From Pseudomonadota bacterium (GTDB lineage Bacteria > Pseudomonadota > Gammaproteobacteria > Xanthomonadales > Xanthomonadaceae), in the NCBI GenBank assembly GCA_023393895.1, contig JAEXBT010000129.1, positions 1 through 7,954 on the forward strand: a DNA stretch of 7,954 nt, in the 5' to 3' direction. A program made the translations under genes and the position numbers. Below, in pieces: positions 1 to 7,954 of the stretch. The notes beneath the pieces were generated by a model. That model was given only the letters and a program-made list of their open reading frames with translations. It ran no database searches and had not been told where the DNA came from. How positions within the stretch are numbered: the first letter of the stretch is position 1; each line of letters opens with the position of its first letter.

Positions 1-207
1 GAACACCTGGGCGCCGGCCTTCTCGAACTCGGCGTAGTGCTCGGCGGCGTCTTCGATCTCGGTCGGGCAGTTGAAGGTGAAGGCGGCCGGCATGAAGATC
101 AGGACGGACCACTTGCCCTTCAGGTCGGCTTCGGTGACGGTGATGAATTCACCGTTCTGGAACGCGTTGGCCTTGAACGGCTGGACTTCGGTATTGATCA
201 GGGACAT
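1..207 (-). CDS. ahpC: Alkyl hydroperoxide reductase subunit C (2-Cys peroxiredoxin), N-terminal part
   Basis: Only the first 69 codons are present; the gene runs off the left edge. The product is a typical cytosolic 2-Cys peroxiredoxin that reduces hydrogen peroxide, organic hydroperoxides and peroxynitrite, and is normally recycled by the flavoprotein AhpF. The translation starts MSLINTEVQPFKANAF and carries the active-site stretch FMPAAFTFNCPTE, with peroxidatic Cys47 and Thr44 in the usual PxxxT(x2)C arrangement. The C-terminal resolving cysteine lies outside the window. Most AhpC proteins have FVCPTE; the Asn before the Cys and the FMPAAF context match Xanthomonas AhpC as I recall it. 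The ATG at 205-207 is well supported by an AGGAG seven bases upstream. In Xanthomonas, ahpC is followed by ahpF and oxyR, so those are expected just outside the window (inference). Regulation by OxyR is predicted from the upstream operator. Confidence 0.95.
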   Translation of the reverse strand, partial: MSLINTEVQPFKANAFQNGEFITVTEADLKGKWSVLIFMPAAFTFNCPTEIEDAAEHYAEFEKAGAQVF

Positions 208-214
208 GGATGGA

Positions 215-219
215 CTCCT
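215..219 (-). promoter_or_regulatory. Ribosome binding site of ahpC
   Basis: On the minus strand the sequence reads AGGAG, then seven bases (TCCATCC), then ATG. This strong Shine-Dalgarno fixes the ahpC start at 207 and fits a highly translated stress protein. Confidence 0.85.
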
Positions 220-230
220 GTGGTGGTGGG

Positions 231-249
231 GAAAAGGCACTGCGTGCCC
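231..249 (-). other. Small hairpin with U-tract in the predicted ahpC leader
   Basis: On the minus strand GGCAC (248-244), loop GCA and GTGCC (240-236) form a five-base-pair stem, followed at once by TTTT (235-232). A G-U pair could extend it by one. It lies between the predicted transcription start (about 253) and the ribosome binding site, so it would sit at or near the 5' end of the mRNA. It could be a 5'-stabilising hairpin or a weak pause/attenuation signal. The short stem means chance cannot be excluded. Confidence 0.35.
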
Positions 250-259
250 GGCGAAGAAA

Positions 260-288
260 AGATTAGGCGCTGGCTATCAATAATTCAA
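260..288 (-). promoter_or_regulatory. Predicted sigma70-type promoter of ahpC
   Basis: On the minus strand TTGAAT (288-283) and TAATCT (265-260) are separated by exactly 17 bases. They match the -35 TTGACA and -10 TATAAT consensus at four of six positions each. The implied start is near 253, giving a leader of about 46 bases with an AGGAG site. The -35 box directly abuts the tandem OxyR-like operator, the usual geometry for activation by OxyR through RNA polymerase contact. No experimental start site is known to me. Confidence 0.6.
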
Positions 289-300
289 ATCGATTATTGA
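277..300. repeat. Second inverted repeat spanning the ahpC -35 box
   Basis: TCAATAA (277-283) and TTATTGA (294-300) are perfect inverted arms around a ten-base spacer that contains most of the predicted -35 box. The arms differ by one base from those of the OxyR-type repeat (TCAATAG/CTATTGA). The nine-base word CTATCAATA also occurs twice in direct orientation, at 274-282 and 305-313, 31 bases or about three helical turns apart. This could be an extra binding site for OxyR (for example its reduced form) or for another regulator; a protein bound here would cover the -35 box. Confidence 0.45.
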
Positions 301-321
301 TATTCTATCAATAGATAAAGT

Positions 322-325
<4 letters not shown>
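289..325. promoter_or_regulatory. Tandem OxyR-type operator upstream of ahpC
   Basis: The known OxyR consensus is ATAG-N7-CTAT-N7-ATAG-N7-CTAT. Here the distal unit is ATAG (311-314), seven bases, CTAT (322-325), with all eight core bases matching. Seven bases away, the promoter-proximal unit is ATCG (289-292), seven bases, ATAT (300-303), with six of eight matching. Counting the inner t/a positions as well, I score 16 of 20 conserved positions. The distal unit is the core of a longer perfect inverted repeat, TCAATAG (308-314) and CTATTGA (322-328). The operator ends one base from the predicted ahpC -35 box and overlaps the lhr stop codon (322-324). OxyR control of ahpC is well established in this group; binding at this exact site is inference. 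Confidence 0.7.
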
Positions 326-4674
<4,349 letters not shown>

Positions 4675-4680
4675 GCCGCG

Positions 4681-4686
4681 ATTATC
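4681..4686 (-). promoter_or_regulatory. Possible -10 element of a leaderless lhr transcript
   Basis: On the minus strand GATAAT (five of six matches to TATAAT) is followed by six bases (CGCGGC) and then the ATG at 4674. That spacing would put the transcription start on or next to the start codon. No convincing -35 box is visible and there is no Shine-Dalgarno. Tentative. Confidence 0.3.
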
Positions 4687-4801
4687 CGCGTCGCCCGCCA
4701 GTGCGGCCTGAACGGCCGGAAGCGGGGTGAAATCGAGGCGGAACTGGGCGGCCATCGCGCGAGGCTGCCGCGTCGTCGTCTCAATCCCTGCGACGCGCCC
4801 T

Positions 4802-4807
4802 TAAGCT
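4802..4807 (+). promoter_or_regulatory. Possible -10 element of prmC
   Basis: TAAGCT fits the TANNNT form of a -10 box. It is directly before the first ATG of prmC (4808) and six bases before an in-frame second ATG (4814). If it is functional, transcription would start at about 4814, making a leaderless mRNA that begins at the second ATG. No Shine-Dalgarno precedes either ATG and no clear -35 box is seen. Confidence 0.3.
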
Positions 4808-5650
4808 ATGCCGATGGAGGATGCCGCAGCGCCCAGACTGTCCGACCTGCTGCGGGAAGCCGCAACGCGGGTGGATCGGGTCGATGCCCAGGCCTTGTTG
4901 CTGCACGTGCTGGAACGCCCACCGAGCTGGCTGCTCAGCCATGCCGATGCAAGTCTCTCGCCGATGCAGCAGTCGGCGTTCGCGGCCCTGCTCGCGCGGC
5001 GCGAGGTGGGTGAACCGGTCGCCTACCTCACCGGTCGGCGTGGCTTCTGGACGCTCGATCTGGAGGTCACGCCCGCCACGCTGATTCCGCGCCCGGAAAC
5101 CGAGCGTCTGGTCGAGCTGTCGCTTGAGCGGATCGCGCCGGATGTGGAAGCTCGCATCGCCGACCTCGGGACCGGCAGCGGTGCGATCGCGCTGGCGATA
5201 GCGAGCGAGCGGCCGCGTGCGCGGGTGATCGCCACCGATGCCAGCAGCGCGGCGCTCGCGGTCGCGCGCCGCAACGCCGAACGCCACGGCATTGCCCATG
5301 TCGAGTTCAGGGAAGGCAGCTGGTTCGGGCCGCTGGCCGGAGAGCGTTTCGATCTCATCGCCAGCAATCCGCCGTACATCGAGGCCGGCGATCCGCATCT
5401 TGCCGAAGGCGACCTGCGCTTCGAGCCGATGTCGGCGCTGGCCTCGGGCGGCCACGGGCTGGAGGACATCCGCGAGATCATCGCCGGCGCGCCCGCGCAT
5501 CTCGCGCGCGGCGGCTGGCTTCTGCTGGAGCACGGCTGGCGGCAGGGCGAGGCGGTGCGCGCGCTGTTCGACGCCGCGGGCTTCATCGACATCGATACCG
5601 CGCAGGACCTGGAAGATCGCGACCGCGTCACGCTGGGGCGGTGGCCCTGA
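4808..5650 (+). CDS. prmC: Peptide chain release factor N5-glutamine methyltransferase
   Basis: PrmC (HemK) uses S-adenosylmethionine to methylate the glutamine of the GGQ motif in release factors RF1 and RF2, which increases termination efficiency in the cytoplasm. The 280-residue length is typical. The N-terminal helical substrate-binding domain (about 1-85) ends with the family signature GEPVAYLTG (68-76) and is followed by LIPRPETE (92-99). The Rossmann methyltransferase domain has motif I DLGTGSG (119-125), an acidic residue for cofactor binding in ATDAS (Asp144), and the catalytic NPPY (187-190) that binds the target glutamine. The start is uncertain: ATG 4808 and ATG 4814 (residue 3) are both in frame and neither has a Shine-Dalgarno. 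In many proteobacteria prmC follows prfA; here it stands divergent from lhr and 41 bases upstream of pip. Confidence 0.94.
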   Translation: MPMEDAAAPRLSDLLREAATRVDRVDAQALLLHVLERPPSWLLSHADASLSPMQQSAFAALLARREVGEPVAYLTGRRGFWTLDLEVTPATLIPRPETERLVELSLERIAPDVEARIADLGTGSGAIALAIASERPRARVIATDASSAALAVARRNAERHGIAHVEFREGSWFGPLAGERFDLIASNPPYIEAGDPHLAEGDLRFEPMSALASGGHGLEDIREIIAGAPAHLARGGWLLLEHGWRQGEAVRALFDAAGFIDIDTAQDLEDRDRVTLGRWP

Positions 5651-5659
5651 CCCAGCCGC

Positions 5660-5665
5660 TACACT
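5660..5665 (+). promoter_or_regulatory. Possible -10 element of pip
   Basis: TACACT lies ten bases past the prmC stop codon and matches TATAAT at four of six positions, including the key A2 and T6. It predicts a start near 5672 and a leader of about 20 bases holding the pip ribosome binding site. No good -35 box is visible in the GC-rich end of prmC, so pip might instead be read through from prmC. Confidence 0.3.
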
Positions 5666-5681
5666 GTGCGTCCCCTTGCAC

Positions 5682-5685
5682 GGAG
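5682..5685 (+). promoter_or_regulatory. Ribosome binding site of pip
   Basis: GGAG is followed by six bases and ATG at 5692. This supports the 5692 start over an in-frame upstream GTG at 5641 that would overlap the end of prmC. Confidence 0.7.
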
Positions 5686-5691
5686 CCCGCC

Positions 5692-6645
5692 ATGCGCACG
5701 CTGTATCCGCCGATCGAGCCGTACAACAGCGGCATGCTCGCGGTCGATGACCGACACACGCTGTACTGGGAGGAATGCGGCAACCCCGACGGCAAGCCGG
5801 TGGTGATGCTGCATGGTGGCCCCGGCGGCGGCTGCAACGCGTCGATGCGCCGCTTCCACGACCCGGACAAGTACCGCATCGTGCTGTTCGACCAGCGCAG
5901 CGCAGGGCGCAGCACGCCGCACGCGGATCTCGTCGACAACACCACCTGGCACCTGGTTGCCGACATCGAGAGGATCCGCGAGATGCTCGATATCGAACAC
6001 TGGCAGGTGTTCGGTGGCAGCTGGGGTTCGACGCTCGCGCTGGCGTATGCGCAGAAGCATCCGCAGCGCGTTACCGAGCTGGTGCTGCGCGGCATCTTCA
6101 TGCTGCGGCGCTGGGAGCTGGAGTGGTTCTACCAGGAAGGCGCATCGCGACTGTTCCCCGACCAGTTCGAGCCGTACCGCGAATTCATCCCGGAGGCCGA
6201 GCGCGGCGACCTGATGGCCGCCTACCACAAGCGCCTGACCAGCGATGACGAATCGGTGAGGCTGGAAGCCGCGCGCCGCTGGAGCATCTGGGAAGGCGGC
6301 ACCAGCTACCTGCGCGTGCCCGAGGACTACGCCGACAGCCATGGTGATGCTCAGTTCGCGCTGGCCTTCGCGCGGATCGAGAACCACTACTTCGTCAACA
6401 AGGGCTTCTTCGATGCCGACGACCAGTTGCTCCGTGACGCCCACCGCATCGCCGACATCCCGGGCGTGATCGTGCACGGCCGCTACGACGTGGTCTGCCC
6501 GGTGGCGAACGCCTGGGACCTGCACAAGGCCTGGCCCAGGGCAGAGCTGGTGATCACCGCGACCGCCGGCCACTCCGCGTTCGAGGACGAGAACATCGAC
6601 GCGCTGGTGCGCGCCACCGACCATTTCGCGCCGCGGGCGATGTGA
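5692..6645 (+). CDS. pip: Proline iminopeptidase (alpha/beta-hydrolase, peptidase family S33)
   Basis: Pip is a cytoplasmic serine peptidase that removes N-terminal proline from peptides. The 317-residue length is normal. Visible motifs are the oxyanion-hole HGGPGGG (41-47), the nucleophile elbow GGSWGS with Ser110, Asp266 in HGRYDVVCP, and His294 in AGHSAF. The triad numbers Ser110, Asp266 and His294 are those I recall for the X. campestris enzyme, and the internal ARIENHYFVN stretch is also typical. One oddity is DQRSAGRS (67-74): the family usually has Gly where Ser70 stands (DQRGxGRS). The start at 5692 is chosen because MRTLYPPIEPY is the usual family N-terminus and a GGAG site precedes it. 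The PhnA-domain gene follows after 23 bases and is probably cotranscribed. I see no signal peptide. Confidence 0.95.
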   Translation: MRTLYPPIEPYNSGMLAVDDRHTLYWEECGNPDGKPVVMLHGGPGGGCNASMRRFHDPDKYRIVLFDQRSAGRSTPHADLVDNTTWHLVADIERIREMLDIEHWQVFGGSWGSTLALAYAQKHPQRVTELVLRGIFMLRRWELEWFYQEGASRLFPDQFEPYREFIPEAERGDLMAAYHKRLTSDDESVRLEAARRWSIWEGGTSYLRVPEDYADSHGDAQFALAFARIENHYFVNKGFFDADDQLLRDAHRIADIPGVIVHGRYDVVCPVANAWDLHKAWPRAELVITATAGHSAFEDENIDALVRATDHFAPRAM

Positions 6646-6657
6646 ACGCCCGAGCAG

Positions 6658-6662
6658 AGGAG
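6658..6662 (+). promoter_or_regulatory. Ribosome binding site of the PhnA-domain gene
   Basis: AGGAG within the purine-rich run AGAGGAGA is followed by six bases and ATG at 6669. It decides for this ATG over an in-frame GTG at 6642 that overlaps the pip stop codon. Confidence 0.85.
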
Positions 6663-6668
6663 AAAAGC

Positions 6669-6905
6669 ATGAGTGACGACAACGACGACGAGATCATCGT
6701 CAAGGACAGCAACGGCACGCGCCTGGCCGATGGCGACAGCGTGACCCTGATCAAGGACCTGAAGGTGAAGGGCACATCGGTGACGCTCAAGCGCGGGCAA
6801 CTGTGCAAGAACATCCGCCTGACCGACGACGAGGACCTGATCGAGTGCAATGTCGACAAGGTCAAGGGCCTGGTCTTGCGCACCGAGTTCGTGAAGAAGG
6901 CCTGA
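6669..6905 (+). CDS. PhnA/YjdM-domain protein lacking the N-terminal zinc ribbon
   Basis: The 78-residue product matches the C-terminal domain of the E. coli PhnA/YjdM family: EIIVKDSNGTRLADGDSVTL, then IKDLKVKGTS, KNIRL and a terminal TEFVKKA. E. coli YjdM is about 111 residues because it starts with a four-cysteine zinc ribbon (CPKC...CPEC). That part is absent here and is replaced by a short acidic start (MSDDNDDE). A single cysteine pair-like pattern does not remain; the two cysteines (about 46 and 60) are far apart. The name 'alkylphosphonate utilization protein' is historical: YjdM is not needed for phosphonate breakdown and its role is unknown. No other phn genes are in the window. The gene has a strong ribosome binding site, follows pip by 23 bases and precedes a terminator, so it is likely the last gene of the operon. 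Confidence 0.85.
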   Translation: MSDDNDDEIIVKDSNGTRLADGDSVTLIKDLKVKGTSVTLKRGQLCKNIRLTDDEDLIECNVDKVKGLVLRTEFVKKA

Positions 6906-6926
6906 GTCCGTAAAGTCGGCCATGAG

Positions 6927-6957
6927 AAAGGGCGCCCGTGGGCGCCCTTTTCGTTTG
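6927..6957. terminator. Bidirectional intrinsic terminator between the PhnA-domain gene and ppk2
   Basis: AAAGGGCGCCC (6927-6937) and GGGCGCCCTTT (6940-6950) are perfect eleven-base inverted arms around GT; in RNA the inner pair opens to a four-base loop. On the plus strand the stem runs into TTTTCGTTT. On the minus strand the exit side reads TTTCTCATG. It lies 22 bases after the PhnA-domain stop and 15 bases after the ppk2 stop on the other strand, so it serves both converging genes. Confidence 0.9.
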
Positions 6958-6971
6958 CGGCAGGTGCCGGC

Positions 6972-7954
6972 CTACTGGCCGGTGCCGGCGAGCACGCGCG
7001 CGGCAGTGCCGACGATCTTGGGATCGGGGCGGCCGACCACCTTCTCGTCCTTGCCCGGGTAGGGCAGGGTGCTCAGGAAGTAGCGCATGCAGTTCAGGCG
7101 CGCGCGCTTCTTGTCGTCGGACTTGATCACGATCCACGGCGAGTCGGCGGTGTCGGTGTGGAAGAACATCGACTCCTTGGCCTCGGTGTAGTCCGGCCAC
7201 TTGTCCAGCGACTGAATGTCGATCGGCGAGAGCTTCCAGTGCTTGAGCGGATCGTTGCGGCGCGAGTTGAAGCGGCGCATCTGCTCCTCGCGGCTGACCG
7301 AGAACCAGAACTTGTAGAGGCGGATGCCGCTGCGCACCAGCATCCGCTCGAACTCCGGCGCCTCGCGCAGGAATTCCAGGTACTCGGCCGGGCTGCAGAA
7401 GCCCATGACCTTTTCGACGCCGGCGCGGTTGTACCAGCTGCGGTCGAAGAACACCATTTCGCCGTAGGTCGGCAAATGGTTGATGTAGCGCTGGAAGTAC
7501 CACTGGCCGCGCTCCTGCTCGGTCGGCTTCTCCAGCGCGACCACACGCGCGCCACGCGGGTTGAGGTGTTCGTTGAAGCGCTTGATCGCGCCCCCCTTGC
7601 CGGCGGCGTCGCGACCCTCGAACAGCAGGATGATGCGCTGGCCGGTTTCTTTGGCCCAGCTCTGCACCTTCAGCAGCTCGATCTGCAGCCTCTTCTTCTC
7701 CGCCTCGTATTCCTTGCGACGCATCCGCGTGGCATAGGGGTAGCCCTTGGGCAGTGGTGCGCTGTCGCTTTCCTCGCGGCTGACCGGCATCGCGGCCATT
7801 TCGCGCGCGGATTCCGGGTCCACGCCGAGTGCCTCGGGTGCCACGCCCAGCGGCGGTGGCAGCGGCTGCGGGTGGGCCTTGACCCGCTCCAGCGCCTCGG
7901 CCTGGGCGACCGCGAATGCCGATTCCGGGACGGCTTCGGCCGCCGCTGCAGGCC
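6972..7954 (-). CDS. ppk2: Polyphosphate kinase 2 (PPK2 family, single-domain), start not resolved
   Basis: PPK2 enzymes transfer phosphate between polyphosphate and nucleotides in the cytoplasm, with single-domain class I members mainly making ADP/GDP into ATP/GTP or the reverse. Numbered from an in-frame GTG at 7844, the motifs are Walker A GRDAAGKGG (77-85), HLNPRGARVVALEKP (93-107) and Walker B FFDRSWYNR (132-140), followed by the lid-type stretch AGVEKVMGF. KGYPYATRMRRKEYE (33-47) is the usual lead-in to this family. The single kinase domain and wording of the motifs point to class I (PA0141/SMc02148-like). The reading frame stays open from the GTG to the window edge for about 36 more codons rich in Ala, Pro and Glu. 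None of the candidate starts (GTG 7844, ATG 7799, ATG 7790) has a clear Shine-Dalgarno, so I treat the gene as 5'-incomplete. It converges on the PhnA-domain gene and shares its terminator. Confidence 0.92.
   Translation of the reverse strand, partial: PAAAAEAVPESAFAVAQAEALERVKAHPQPLPPPLGVAPEALGVDPESAREMAAMPVSREESDSAPLPKGYPYATRMRRKEYEAEKKRLQIELLKVQSWAKETGQRIILLFEGRDAAGKGGAIKRFNEHLNPRGARVVALEKPTEQERGQWYFQRYINHLPTYGEMVFFDRSWYNRAGVEKVMGFCSPAEYLEFLREAPEFERMLVRSGIRLYKFWFSVSREEQMRRFNSRRNDPLKHWKLSPIDIQSLDKWPDYTEAKESMFFHTDTADSPWIVIKSDDKKRARLNCMRYFLSTLPYPGKDEKVVGRPDPKIVGTAARVLAGTGQ

Noticed and set aside
37..300. An 87-codon plus-strand frame across the ahpC start and promoter.
   Set aside because: It is antisense to ahpC and runs through its promoter; no domain and no ribosome binding site.
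4675..4755. A 27-residue N-terminal extension of lhr starting at ATG 4755.
   Set aside because: Kept only as an alternative. Known Lhr proteins begin near the 4674 ATG relative to the Walker A motif, and the extension has no Shine-Dalgarno.
5641..5691. A 17-residue extension of pip from GTG 5641.
   Set aside because: It overlaps the prmC stop region and has no ribosome binding site, whereas ATG 5692 has GGAG and the family N-terminus.
5659..6624. A 321-codon open frame on the minus strand, antisense to pip.
   Set aside because: pip is confirmed by its full catalytic triad; the antisense frame has low-complexity Val/Ala/Gln/His composition and no recognisable motif.

Overview
The window (7,954 bases, GC-rich with strong G/C at third codon positions) looks like chromosomal DNA from the Xanthomonadaceae/Lysobacteraceae group of Gammaproteobacteria (Xanthomonas, Lysobacter or Luteimonas-like). 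This is inferred from the Xanthomonas-type AhpC active-site context (FMPAAFTFNCPTE) and from a proline iminopeptidase whose catalytic triad falls at the same residue numbers as the X. campestris enzyme. I see no insertion sequences, tRNA or rRNA genes, CRISPR arrays or phage genes.

Layout from left to right. Bases 1-207 (minus strand) hold the first 69 codons of the peroxiredoxin gene ahpC, cut by the window edge. Bases 208-328 are the ahpC control region, an AT-rich island. It has a tandem OxyR-type operator (289-325) directly next to a sigma70-like promoter (260-288), a second inverted repeat over the -35 box, and a small hairpin in the predicted leader. The operator overlaps the stop codon of the next gene, lhr (322 to 4674 or 4755, minus strand), a full-length large superfamily-2 DNA-repair helicase.

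A short divergent region separates lhr from a rightward group: prmC (release-factor glutamine methyltransferase), pip (proline iminopeptidase) and a small PhnA-domain gene. pip and the PhnA-domain gene have good Shine-Dalgarno sequences. prmC and lhr do not, and both may be leaderless. A strong bidirectional terminator (6927-6957) closes the rightward group. It also closes a converging polyphosphate kinase 2 gene (minus strand, 6972 to the window end), whose start is not resolved here.

The genes are mostly conserved housekeeping and stress functions: peroxide defence (AhpC), DNA repair (Lhr), translation termination (PrmC), peptide turnover (Pip) and polyphosphate/nucleotide metabolism (PPK2). 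I did not find a convincing undescribed multi-gene system. The parts most worth a second look are the ahpC control region, the zinc-ribbon-less PhnA protein, the possible leaderless starts of lhr and prmC, and a glycine-to-serine change in a conserved Pip motif.
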